Assembly (NCBI RefSeq): GCF_008086045.1
Contig: NZ_VSEY01000002.1
Location: 310,001 to 374,000 of the forward strand
Length of the DNA: 64,000 nt
Reading direction: 5' to 3'
Source of the DNA: Nonomuraea sp. PA05
GTDB taxonomy: Bacteria; Actinomycetota; Actinomycetes; Streptosporangiales; Streptosporangiaceae
Below the pieces are notes generated by a model that did not search any database, was not told where the DNA came from, and saw only the letters and a program-made list of their open reading frames with translations. This document shows, piece after piece, positions 35,947 to 43,773 of the stretch; the first letter of the stretch is position 1, and the number at the start of each line of letters is the position of its first letter. The translations under genes were made by a program, and so were the position numbers.

Positions 35947-36924
35947 TTAGAACAGTCCCCGCTGGCCCATGCGCTTGGCCAGCCAGTTGGAGCCGAAGAT
36001 CAGGATGACGCCGGCCACGCCCTTGAACAGGCCGACCGCGGTGGAGTAGCTGAAGTTTCCGTTCTGGACGCCGGCGTAGTAGACGTAGGTGTCGAACACC
36101 TCGGCGACCTCGCGGTTCAGGGAGGTGGTCATCAGCCAGATCTGCTCGAAGCCGGAGTCCAGCAGGTTTCCGGAGGCGAGGATGGCCATGACGACGACCG
36201 TCGGGCGGATCGCGGGCAGCGTGACGTGCCAGAGCTGGCGGGAGCGGCCGGCGCCGTCCATGCGGGCGGCCTCGTACAGGTTGGGGTCCACGCCGGCCAG
36301 CGCGGCCAGGTAGATGATCGTGCCCCAGCCCGTCATCTTCCAGAGCTGCTGGAGGATGACGATCTCACGGAACCACTGCTCCTGCGCCATGTAGTCGATC
36401 TTGGTGGTGTCACCCAGCAGATCGCGCATCCAGGCGGCGATCACCCCGAAGTCGGCCGCGAACAGCACGTACGTCAGCGCCGCGACGATGGTCCACGACA
36501 GGAAGTGCGGGATGTAGATGAGCGACTGGATCGAGCGCTTGAGGATGTTGACCCGCAGCTCGTTCAGCATCAGCGCGACGATGACCGGCGCGGTGAAGAC
36601 GAACATGATGTGCAGCGCCGCCAGGATCAGCGTGTTGGCCAGCAGCCGGGCGAAGTCCGGCCCGGAGAAGAGCTGCTCGAAGTGCTTGAGGCCGACCCAG
36701 GGGCTGCCCGAGTAACCGAGGAAGGGCAGGTAGTCCTGGAACGCGATCGTCACGCCGTACATCGGCAGGTACTTGAAGATCACGAAGTAGGCGACGCCCG
36801 GCAGGAGCATCAGGTAGAGCCAGCGGTAACGCAGCACCGCGGTGCCGAGCGGCACCTTGTCGGCCCTTTTCGGCTTCTTCGCCTTGGGCGCCGCCTTCGG
36901 AGGCGTCGCCAGGTCGGTGGCCAC
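35947..36924 (-). CDS. sugar ABC transporter permease (LplB/YteP-like)
   Basis: The 325-residue permease begins with a Lys/Pro/Ala-rich cytoplasmic N-terminus and has about six membrane segments. LYEAARMDGAGRSRQLWHVT is the EAA loop. The layout matches LplB/YteP-type importers of pectin-derived oligosaccharides. It begins 18 bases after an intercistronic hairpin and is followed 12 bases later by the second permease. Confidence 0.95.
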   Translation of the reverse strand: MATDLATPPKAAPKAKKPKRADKVPLGTAVLRYRWLYLMLLPGVAYFVIFKYLPMYGVTIAFQDYLPFLGYSGSPWVGLKHFEQLFSGPDFARLLANTLILAALHIMFVFTAPVIVALMLNELRVNILKRSIQSLIYIPHFLSWTIVAALTYVLFAADFGVIAAWMRDLLGDTTKIDYMAQEQWFREIVILQQLWKMTGWGTIIYLAALAGVDPNLYEAARMDGAGRSRQLWHVTLPAIRPTVVVMAILASGNLLDSGFEQIWLMTTSLNREVAEVFDTYVYYAGVQNGNFSYSTAVGLFKGVAGVILIFGSNWLAKRMGQRGLF

Positions 36925-36941
36925 AGCGGCCTCCTTTCAAT

Positions 36942-36973
36942 GTGAGGGGCCCGGCAGCAGCCGGGCCCCTCAC
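36942..36973 (-). terminator. strong intercistronic hairpin between binding-protein and permease genes
   Basis: GTGAGGGGCCCGGC (36942-36955) and GCCGGGCCCCTCAC (36960-36973) form a perfect 14-bp stem with a 4-base loop. It follows the solute-binding-protein stop by 13 bases and precedes the permease start by 17. No T-run follows. It would reduce read-through into the permeases or protect the upstream message. Confidence 0.8.
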
Positions 36974-36986
36974 GCGGGGGGTCGTT

Positions 36987-38546
36987 CTACTTGGGGAGCT
37001 TGGCGAGCAGGTCGTTGACCTCGGTGATGATCTGGTCGCCACCGCCGGCGTGCCACTTCTGGATCTCGGCCTTCAGGCCCGCCTCGTCGATCGCGCCCGA
37101 GAGGAACTTGACCCGCGCGTCACCGATGATCTTGTCGATCTGCGGGCCCTTCTCGACCTGCGCGGGAGCCACGACGGGCAGCGCGACGTTGTGCACCGCC
37201 GTCTTGAGGTCCTCCTCGACCAGTTCCTTCTGCTTGGCGATGATGTCCCGGTACGGCTGGCCCGGAGGGATGCGCTGGTAGGCGATGCCGCCGATGTCCA
37301 TCGTGCCCTTGGTGCTGAGCTGCGTGAACGCGTCGTCCACGTTGTCCTGGACGGTCCTGACGGCGGGGTCGTCCACGTTGATCAGCGTGGCGGTGTCGCC
37401 GTTCTCGACCTTGAAGTTACGGCCCTCGATGCCGTTCTGCAGCAGGACCTGGCCTTCCTTGGTGGCCAGCTTGTCCAGCGTCTTCAGCACGTTGTCCAGC
37501 TCGGCCTCGGTCCGCACGCTCTGCTTGGAGATGGCCAGGGAGTCGGCGTAGCCGCTGAACGGGTAGGAGAACTTCTTGCCGTCGGAGCGCGCCAGATTGC
37601 CGACCATGGTGACCTTGTCACCGTAGTTCTGGTCGCCGTCCTCCCTGAACAGGTCGAGGACCTGGCGGGAGCGGATGTTGACGTCGATGATCATGCCGCC
37701 GCGGCCGTGGAAGAACGGCTCGTTCCACTTGGCGGTGTCGAGGGTGGCGAAGTCGGGGTTGACCAGGCCCTCGTCGACCATCTTCTTGAGGAACTTGTTG
37801 GCCTCGACGAACTCAGGCGTGTCGAAGCCGGGGATGACCTTGCCGTCGCGCTCGCCCCAGCCCGTCGGGGCGCCGAACCAGGTCTCGACCACGTCGAACG
37901 GGCTGGCGCTGGCGTAGGAGCTGGACGGCCACTTCGGAATGATGAGGCCGTAGGTGTCCTTCTTGCCGTTGCCGTCCGGGTCCTTCTCGGTGAAGGCCTT
38001 GGCGACCTCGTAGAACTCGTCGATCGTGGTCGGTTCCTTGAGGCCGACCTTCTCCAGCCAGTCCTTGCGGATCACGACCGCCGAACGCAGCAGGGGGCGC
38101 ATGCGGTAGAGGCCGTAGATCCTGCCGTTGACGGAGGCGTTGAGCGCGGTCCGCTCGTCCGCCGGCTTGAGGTTCGGATACTTGTCGAGCTTGTCGGTCA
38201 GGTCCCAGAACGCACCGGCCTGGGCGGACTTCACGAACGCCGGCATCTTCGGGTCCACGACGACGACCTGCGGAATGCTGTCCGAGGCCAGCGTGACGTT
38301 CATCTTCTCGGTGTACTCGGCGTTGGGGACCCAGGTGACCTTGATCTTCTTGCCGAGGAACTTCTCGATGGCCTGCTGCAGCTCGCCGGTGGGCTCGGGC
38401 GCGGTGCCGAACAGCTTCGCCATGAACGTGATCGTGTTCGGGTCGGACTGGGCCGCGTCGCCACCTCCAGAACAGGCCGAGGCGGTGAGAGCAGCCGTTA
38501 GCGTTAACACACCGGCGAGAAGCCGCCGACGACGGGATGCGCTCAT
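36987..38546 (-). CDS. extracellular solute-binding lipoprotein (LplA-like)
   Basis: The 519-residue protein starts at ATG 38546, with AAGGGA upstream. MSASRRRRLLAGVLTLTAAL leads to the lipobox LTASAC, so Cys27 is lipidated. The mature part is a large LplA/YtcQ-type binding protein (VVIRKDWLEKVGLKEPTTID, then PDGNGKKDTYGL). It captures the oligosaccharide outside the membrane for the two permeases downstream. Its start overlaps the YesL-like gene's stop by four bases (ATGA). Confidence 0.94.
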   Translation of the reverse strand: MSASRRRRLLAGVLTLTAALTASACSGGGDAAQSDPNTITFMAKLFGTAPEPTGELQQAIEKFLGKKIKVTWVPNAEYTEKMNVTLASDSIPQVVVVDPKMPAFVKSAQAGAFWDLTDKLDKYPNLKPADERTALNASVNGRIYGLYRMRPLLRSAVVIRKDWLEKVGLKEPTTIDEFYEVAKAFTEKDPDGNGKKDTYGLIIPKWPSSSYASASPFDVVETWFGAPTGWGERDGKVIPGFDTPEFVEANKFLKKMVDEGLVNPDFATLDTAKWNEPFFHGRGGMIIDVNIRSRQVLDLFREDGDQNYGDKVTMVGNLARSDGKKFSYPFSGYADSLAISKQSVRTEAELDNVLKTLDKLATKEGQVLLQNGIEGRNFKVENGDTATLINVDDPAVRTVQDNVDDAFTQLSTKGTMDIGGIAYQRIPPGQPYRDIIAKQKELVEEDLKTAVHNVALPVVAPAQVEKGPQIDKIIGDARVKFLSGAIDEAGLKAEIQKWHAGGGDQIITEVNDLLAKLPK

Positions 38547-39172
38547 GAGTTCCCTTTCGAATGCAAGCGCGCCTCGTTCTCCTGAAAGAAGCGCTGGCAG
38601 AGCCACGTGTTGAGATAGATCCACGCGCCGAAGCTGATCAGCGGCGCCAGGATGGGCAGCGCCAAGGTCGCGTAGGCGATGGCCGAGAGCGCTAGCAGCA
38701 AGATCACGGACGACGCCGGACGCAGCAGCGCTAGCTGGACCGCCTTGGGCCAGTAGGCCCAGAGCGGCAGGTCGTAGTGCGCGTAAAGCGGCCCTACATG
38801 TGCCCCCACACCCGCGAGCACGATGAGTGCCACGAAACTGGCGATTCGCGGCGCTCCGAGGTCAGGCCCCAGGGCGGAGAAGTAGAGGTAGTTGCCGACC
38901 AGCACGGTGGCGACCAGCACCGCCGGCAGGACCAGCAACGAGGCCCGGACGAACTCCCGTCGGTAGACGGTCCAGAATTCGCTCCAAGCCTGAAACGTTT
39001 CATTCCGGGCATGCCTCCGCGCCAGGGTGTAGGCGGCTACGGTAGCGGGCCCGAGCCCGAGAATCACGCCTCCCGCGAGGGTGAACACGAGCCAGATCAG
39101 GTTCAGGCGAGCCGCCCAGATGACCTCTGAGCAGGCAGCTTGGATCCTGATCGACATGGCGGGATGGTTCAT
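38543..39172 (-). CDS. YesL-like (DUF624) membrane protein
   Basis: The 209-residue protein has four to five hydrophobic segments (about residues 22-42, 75-95, 100-122, 145-190). The opening NLIWLVFTLAGGVILGLGPA and closing LNTWLCQRFFQEN fit DUF624/YesL proteins, which accompany LplABC-type sugar importers of plant cell-wall oligosaccharides. The molecular role is unknown. It is the first gene of the six-gene operon and lies 99 bases after the predicted -10. Confidence 0.85.
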   Translation of the reverse strand: MNHPAMSIRIQAACSEVIWAARLNLIWLVFTLAGGVILGLGPATVAAYTLARRHARNETFQAWSEFWTVYRREFVRASLLVLPAVLVATVLVGNYLYFSALGPDLGAPRIASFVALIVLAGVGAHVGPLYAHYDLPLWAYWPKAVQLALLRPASSVILLLALSAIAYATLALPILAPLISFGAWIYLNTWLCQRFFQENEARLHSKGNS

Positions 39173-39270
39173 CCGGCACCACCTTCTCGTGGCATGTGCA
39201 CGGATACGGGGGTGGAGTATTGCACCGTGGTTCCTGCCCAGTTACAAGCGAGTGAACGGCGGTTGGTGCG

Positions 39271-39299
39271 AAATTAGTGTTGAATCGACTCAAAGTCAA
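39271..39299 (-). promoter_or_regulatory. promoter with LacI-type operator, sugar transport operon
   Basis: On the minus strand TTGACT (39299-39294) and TAATTT (39276-39271) are 17 bases apart. The spacer contains the near-palindrome TTGAATCGACTCAA (39280-39293, plus strand) with a central CG, as expected of LacI-family operators. A matching site lies in front of the LacI gene at 41184-41197. A repressor bound here would block the promoter directly. Confidence 0.72.
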
Positions 39300-39952
39300 T
39301 GACGAGATACGCGGAGATTTGCGTACTCTCCGATCAGCGGAGCCATCTGCCGGAAGCCGATCTTGCCTCCTGCCAGGGCGGGGCCGCCGATGGACCCGTC
39401 GTCCTCCCAGCGGAACGAGACCAAATCGTTGATTGCGAACGTCACGGCACCCGCCTCGACGTCGAGGCGGATCGCGTAGGGGCCGTCGGCGTCCAGCACG
39501 GCCGGCAGCGGGTCGGGGCCCTGGGCGACCAGATGGAAGCCATGGCTCTTGCGCAGGTTGCAGGTGTGCAGGGCCCGTTCCGAGGGCCACATCCGGCGGA
39601 AGTACGACACGTGGTAGGCGTCGAGGTCGCCGTGGTGGTACTGCTCGTAGGGCCCGCTGCGGGGCGCCAGGGCAGGGTCGAACAGGTCCTCGCCGTTCCT
39701 CCCCCGGGCATGGCAGAACATGATCGCCAGGCCCGGCTCCCTGATCGGCCAGAAGTCCCACTCGATCCGGATGTCCTGCGGAAACTCCTCCGGGCACCAG
39801 AGGACGAGGTTGGCCGCCTGGCCGTCGGACGGCGGCCGGAGACTTTCCAGCCTCAGCCTGCCCTGCGGGAACGACACGGCGCCGTCCCCCTCCATGCGGA
39901 AACCGGCCAGGTCCTGAGGGGTGGACAGGGAATTCTCATAGAGAACTCTCAT
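39296..39952 (-). CDS. DUF1961 family protein
   Basis: This is a 218-residue protein of the DUF1961 type. MRVLYENSLSTPQDLAGFRM opens it. FPQDIRIEWDFWPIREPGLA, then MFCHARGRNGEDLFDP, and YHHGDLDAYHVSYFRR are characteristic, and FAINDLVSFRW ends a concanavalin-like beta-sandwich. ATG 39952 has AAGGGAG upstream. The family is associated with polysaccharide breakdown, but the substrate here is unknown. It lies between the repressor gene and the operator of the transport operon. Confidence 0.84.
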   Translation of the reverse strand: MRVLYENSLSTPQDLAGFRMEGDGAVSFPQGRLRLESLRPPSDGQAANLVLWCPEEFPQDIRIEWDFWPIREPGLAIMFCHARGRNGEDLFDPALAPRSGPYEQYHHGDLDAYHVSYFRRMWPSERALHTCNLRKSHGFHLVAQGPDPLPAVLDADGPYAIRLDVEAGAVTFAINDLVSFRWEDDGSIGGPALAGGKIGFRQMAPLIGEYANLRVSRH

Positions 39953-40026
39953 GAAGGTGCTCCCTTGTGCGGGGCAAACGATTGAACGACCGGCAGCCAT
40001 CGCCCGGCGGTGGGGCCACCCCGCGT

Positions 40027-41046
40027 TCAGGCGTCGCGGCGCAGCGCGCTCGACTCCCGGATCACCAGGTCAGGCTGGAAGATGACCTGGCGGTGCCGAT
40101 GCTGCTCGGGATCGGCGACCTCCTCCAGCAACAGGTCGATCGCCGTGCGTCCCAGGAGCTCCCTGGGCTGCCGGATGGAGGACAGCGGCACGGCCGCGGC
40201 GGCCGCGAAGTCGATGTCGTCGTACCCGATGATCGCCAGATCCTCGGGCACGCGGAGCCCCTGCGAGGCCATGGCCTGTAAGAACCCCAGCGCCATCATG
40301 TCGTTGGCGCAGAAGGCGGCGGTCGGCCGCTCGTCGGGAGGCAGCGCCGCCACCCGTTCGCCGATGGCCCGCCCCTCCGCCACGGTGAGCGTGGGCGCGC
40401 TGGAGGTGAGCAGCTCGACGGCGCCGTCCGCGGCGGCGACGGCGCTGGTCACGCCCGCGTGCCGGTCGGCCACCTGTTTGATGGACATCGGCCCGCCGGC
40501 GAACATGATCCGCCGGTGCCCGCGCTCGATGAGGTGCGCGCCGGCGATCTGCCCGCCGAGCCGGTCGTCCACGGCGACCGAGCACTGCAGCCCTGTCGCG
40601 GGGCTGTCGACCAGCACGACCGGGGTGCCGCGGGCGATCAGCTCCTCCACCCACGGGCTCTCCGTCTCGACCGGGGTGATCAGTATGCCCATCACCCGCT
40701 GCTGTTCGAGCTGGTCGAGGTGGCGGCGCTCGCGGCCGGTGTCGCCGGCGCTGTTGCAGAGCACCACCATCGAGTCGTGGTCGTCGGCCACGGATTCCGC
40801 GCCCTGGGCGACGTCCACGAAGAAAGGGTTGGACACGTCCAGCACGACGAGCCCCACCGTCCTGCTGCGGCCCACCCGCAGGTGGCGGGCCACCTCATTG
40901 CGGACGAAGCCGAGTTTCTTGATTGCTTCGAAGACGCGTTCGCGTGTGGCGGGGGACACGATCTCCGGGCGGTTGAGTACATTGCTCACCGTCCCCACTG
41001 AGACGCGCGCCAGCTGCGCGACCTCCTTGATGTTCCTGGTCGCCAT
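40027..41046 (-). CDS. LacI-family repressor of the sugar locus
   Basis: The 339-residue LacI-type regulator begins with the helix-turn-helix NIKEVAQLARVSVGTVSNVL and a hinge region with RPEIVSPATRERV. The effector domain ends GYDDIDFAAAAAVPLSSIRQ. It is the last regulatory gene of the cell-wall sugar locus. Matching operator sequences occur in front of its own gene and of the transport operon, so autoregulation and induction by an oligosaccharide or its breakdown product are likely (inference). Confidence 0.95.
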   Translation of the reverse strand: MATRNIKEVAQLARVSVGTVSNVLNRPEIVSPATRERVFEAIKKLGFVRNEVARHLRVGRSRTVGLVVLDVSNPFFVDVAQGAESVADDHDSMVVLCNSAGDTGRERRHLDQLEQQRVMGILITPVETESPWVEELIARGTPVVLVDSPATGLQCSVAVDDRLGGQIAGAHLIERGHRRIMFAGGPMSIKQVADRHAGVTSAVAAADGAVELLTSSAPTLTVAEGRAIGERVAALPPDERPTAAFCANDMMALGFLQAMASQGLRVPEDLAIIGYDDIDFAAAAAVPLSSIRQPRELLGRTAIDLLLEEVADPEQHRHRQVIFQPDLVIRESSALRRDA

Positions 41047-41159
41047 CGATCCTCACGAGGCCGTGCTGCAAAAAGAAGTACGTCGATCCAGAGTGATAAA
41101 ACGCAGGACTCGCTGCGTACGGCGAACCGCCAACTGCGGTTCACCGTGAACTTCGGCTC

Positions 41160-41197
41160 ATCATAGCGGCATTCAAGATTGTTTTGAATCGTCTCAA
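41160..41197 (-). promoter_or_regulatory. promoter and operator of the LacI gene
   Basis: On the minus strand TTCAAA (41188-41183) and TATGAT (41165-41160) are 17 bases apart. The near-palindrome TTGAATCGTCTCAA (41184-41197, plus strand) overlaps the -35 box. It differs from the 39280-39293 site at one base. The leader to ATG 41046 is about 107 bases. Confidence 0.65.
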
Positions 41198-41210
41198 CGA
41201 CTCGGGGTGG

Positions 41211-41789
41211 TCACGCTCCGGAAGGCGTGGCGGCGCCGGACTTCATCCCGTCGAGCATCAGGAGCAGGTACCGCCCCGGATCGGCGGCGACCGGGGCGGG
41301 AAGCTGGTCCGGGTGGCAGGTGAAGACGTTCAGCAGGTGGACGAGGTCCTCGACGCCGACGTCCGGCCGCATCGAGCCCTCGGCCTGAGCCTTCCTGACG
41401 AGCGCGTCGAACTGCCCCACCCAGCCCGCCCGCACCCGCGCGAACTCCTCCCGCTCCACGATCGCCTCCTCCGGCAGCACGGCCAGCGCGGTCGACAGCG
41501 CGGCGCGTCCCGGCTCGGCGACCCAGGAGACGAACTCCCGGATGGCGTTCCAGGCGTCGGCGGAGCCGGCGGCGGCAGTGTCCAGCGCCTCGGCCATCGT
41601 GTGGATGTAGTGGTCGCCGACGGCCGCGATCAGCGCGTCGCGGTCGGGGAAGCGGCGGTAGAGCGTGCCGATGCCGACGCCGGCGCGCTTGGCGATGGCC
41701 TCCATGGGGGCGTTGACGCCGCGCTCGGCGACCACCTCCGCGGCCGCCTCGACGATCTTGTGCAGGTTCCGCCTGGCATCCGCTCGCAC
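41211..41789 (-). CDS. TetR-family transcriptional regulator
   Basis: The 192-residue regulator has an N-terminal helix-turn-helix (ARRNLHKIVEAAAEVVAERG, then GVGIGTLYRRFPDRDAL) and a helical ligand-binding domain. GTG 41789 is chosen because GGAGG is six bases upstream; the longer open frame to 42311 is antisense shadow of the next gene. It is divergent from an NmrA-like gene 89 bases away, which it probably represses. Confidence 0.92.
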   Translation of the reverse strand: MRADARRNLHKIVEAAAEVVAERGVNAPMEAIAKRAGVGIGTLYRRFPDRDALIAAVGDHYIHTMAEALDTAAAGSADAWNAIREFVSWVAEPGRAALSTALAVLPEEAIVEREEFARVRAGWVGQFDALVRKAQAEGSMRPDVGVEDLVHLLNVFTCHPDQLPAPVAADPGRYLLLMLDGMKSGAATPSGA

Positions 41790-41803
41790 CCACGACCTCC
41801 AAG

Positions 41804-41858
41804 TGGACGATCCGATTCCGCTTAGTGTACCGTCCAGACAACCGGAATCCGAGATTCC
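41804..41858. promoter_or_regulatory. operator-like dyads between TetR and NmrA-like genes
   Basis: GGAATCCGAGATTCC (41844-41858) is a perfect 6-3-6 palindrome. In addition, AAGTGGA near 41801 and TCCACTT near 41856 flank the region as inverted arms with further matching bases (GATTCCG / CGGAATC), so two inverted copies of a 20-bp motif face each other. This is the expected layout for a TetR regulator controlling both genes. Confidence 0.55.
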
Positions 41859-41877
41859 ACTTACCGGAGGGACTCCC

Positions 41878-42702
41878 ATGATCGTGATCACCGGTGCCAC
41901 CGGCAACATCGGCCGCGCCCTCGCCGGGCGGCTGCACGGCCACGGCCACGACACGCTCGCCGTCGTCCGCCGCCCCGCCGACGACCTGGGCAGCCCGTAC
42001 GCGCCGGCCGACTTCGACGAGCCCCGCACCATCGGCGCGCTGCTCTCCCCCGGCGACCGGCTCTTCCTCAACAGCGGCATCTGGCCCGGCTTCGTCGACG
42101 CCCACCGCGCCGTCATCGACCTGGCCGCCGAAGCGGGCGTCGCGCAGATCGTCGCCGTCTCCGTCCGCGGCGCCGCGCCGGGCGCGCGGCTGGGCATGGG
42201 CATGCACGGCCTCGTCGACGCCCACCTCAGGAAATCGGGCGTCCCGTACGCGATCCTCCAGCCCAGCGGCTTCATGCAGACCCTGCCGCGCGACTTCCGC
42301 GACGGCACCATGTACGGCTCCTACGGCCACACCCCGGTCAACTACATCGACACCCGCGACATCGCCGACGTGGCCGCCGCCCTGCTCACCTCGCCGGTGG
42401 GCCCCAGCCGCGAGTACCTGCTGACCGGCCCGCCGTCCCTGTCGCACGACGCGATCGCCGCGCAGGCCGCCGAGGTGCTCGGGCGGGAGGTCCGGTACGT
42501 GAACCTGTCCGTGCCCGAGATGGCCGCCCATCTGGAGGGGCGGGGCGTTCCGCAGCCGTTCGCGGGGGAGCTGGCCGAGCTGCAGGCGGAGACGGGGGAT
42601 GGGAGCTGGGCGCCGGCCACGGGGGTGGTGCGGGAGGTCACGGGCCACGCGCCGCGCACGTGGCAGGACTTCCTCACCGACCACAAGGACGCCTTCGCCT
42701 GA
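41878..42702 (+). CDS. NAD(P)H-binding NmrA-like oxidoreductase
   Basis: The 274-residue Rossmann-fold protein begins MIVITGATGNIGRALAGRL (NAD(P)-binding GxxGxxG). PYAILQPSGFMQTLPRDF and YIDTRDIADVAAALL are typical of NmrA/atypical SDR proteins such as quinone-oxidoreductase-like QOR2. ATG 41878 has GGAGG seven bases upstream. Its divergent TetR neighbour suggests induction by a small toxic compound. Confidence 0.9.
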   Translation: MIVITGATGNIGRALAGRLHGHGHDTLAVVRRPADDLGSPYAPADFDEPRTIGALLSPGDRLFLNSGIWPGFVDAHRAVIDLAAEAGVAQIVAVSVRGAAPGARLGMGMHGLVDAHLRKSGVPYAILQPSGFMQTLPRDFRDGTMYGSYGHTPVNYIDTRDIADVAAALLTSPVGPSREYLLTGPPSLSHDAIAAQAAEVLGREVRYVNLSVPEMAAHLEGRGVPQPFAGELAELQAETGDGSWAPATGVVREVTGHAPRTWQDFLTDHKDAFA

Positions 42703-42713
42703 GCACCCCAGCC

Positions 42714-42804
42714 GGGCGCATGAGGCGGGCGCATGAGGCGGGCGCATGAGGCGGGCGCATGAGGCGGGCGCATGAGGCGGGCGCATGAGGCGGGCGCATG
42801 AGGC
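42714..42804. repeat. 13-bp tandem repeat, seven copies
   Basis: Seven nearly perfect copies of GGGCGCATGAGGC lie between the NmrA-like stop codon and the convergent acVLRF1 gene. Every unit contains ATG followed by AGG, but no ORF with coding character results. Confidence 0.92.
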
Positions 42805-42860
42805 GGGGTCGTCTGGGGCGGGATCGTCTGGGGAGCGTCGGTCCTGATCGCCTGGGCGCG

Positions 42861-43517
42861 TCAGCCGGGGTCGACGACGCGGACGCGTACCGCGCGGAAC
42901 AGGGCGGGCGTGTCCCGCAGCACGGCCAGCCGCGGATCCGGCACCACCAGAAAGGGCTCGGTCTCCAGCGCCAGCACCGGCGCCAGCCGCCGGTCGGCGC
43001 GCAGGGCGTCCACCGCCCTGCGATCACCCCCGAGCACCACCGCGTCCAGCTCCCCCAGGTACGGCGCCAGCACCCGCACCGCCGTGCCCACCGCGTCGTC
43101 GAACGCCTGCGCCGCCTGGTTCCTGCGCCGCCTGGCGAACCGCTGCTGCGACCACCCCCCGGCCGCCGTCCGCCCCTGAACGAGCCGCGACCCGACCTTG
43201 GACGCCACCAGCGAGCCACCGTGGAAGACCCCCGCCGCGTACCCGCCGAGCCGTACCAGGAACACCCCGATGCGCCGCTCCCGGCCGGCGTGCGCGACGA
43301 GCCGGGTCACGTGCGGCGGCCCCGGCGGCGTCATGGGCGGGAACGGCACGTGCAGCTCGGCCACCGCCCCGTCGCCCGCCACCAGCCGCACGACCCGCTC
43401 GTCCCCGCTCGCCGAGAAGGGCCCGTGGCGCGTGGCGAACCCGTCGATCCACGGATGCAGGCGCTCCGGCGGCACGGTGACCCACCGCCCGCCGCCCCTC
43501 GCCGGACGCGCGCTCAT
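42861..43517 (-). CDS. acVLRF1-family peptidyl-tRNA hydrolase
   Basis: The 218-residue protein matches the actinobacterial VLRF1 family (acVLRF1), a release-factor-like fold. GGWSQQRFARRRRNQA corresponds to the catalytic GSxxR..Q loop that hydrolyses peptidyl-tRNA on stalled 50S subunits. The N-terminal VTVPPERLHPWIDGFATRHG and a beta-rich middle (RIGVFLVRLGGYAAGVFHGG) agree. ATG 43517 is the first conserved start. It is monocistronic. Confidence 0.85.
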   Translation of the reverse strand: MSARPARGGGRWVTVPPERLHPWIDGFATRHGPFSASGDERVVRLVAGDGAVAELHVPFPPMTPPGPPHVTRLVAHAGRERRIGVFLVRLGGYAAGVFHGGSLVASKVGSRLVQGRTAAGGWSQQRFARRRRNQAAQAFDDAVGTAVRVLAPYLGELDAVVLGGDRRAVDALRADRRLAPVLALETEPFLVVPDPRLAVLRDTPALFRAVRVRVVDPG

Positions 43518-43549
43518 GCCCCGCAGGCTAGCGGACCCCCGCCGGTCGG

Positions 43550-43668
43550 CCTCACGCGGGAACAAGCCTCACGCGGGAAGAGGCCTCACGCGGGCACAAG
43601 CCCCACGCGGGAACAGGCCTCACGCGGGAACAGGCCCCACGCAAGAACAAGCCCCACCCGGGAACAGC
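43550..43668. repeat. 17-bp tandem repeat, seven copies, upstream of acVLRF1
   Basis: Seven 17-base units of CCTCACGCGGGAACAGG type start 33 bases upstream of the acVLRF1 start codon. The tract would fall in its promoter or leader. The copies differ at several positions, so the expansion is older than the 15-bp repeat at 14105. Confidence 0.88.
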
Positions 43669-43773
43669 GCCGCACGCCGGAACAGAGCCGCGCTCGGGAA
43701 CCAAAGCGGAAATGTCGGTTAATTCTGTTTCGCGGGGCTTTTGAGACGCCTGTGACAGGAGCACCATCTGTAC

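Noticed and set aside
42714-42804. Small protein encoded by the 13-bp repeat
   Set aside because: The unit is not a multiple of three, so any reading frame shifts through three phases; no RBS or coding bias.
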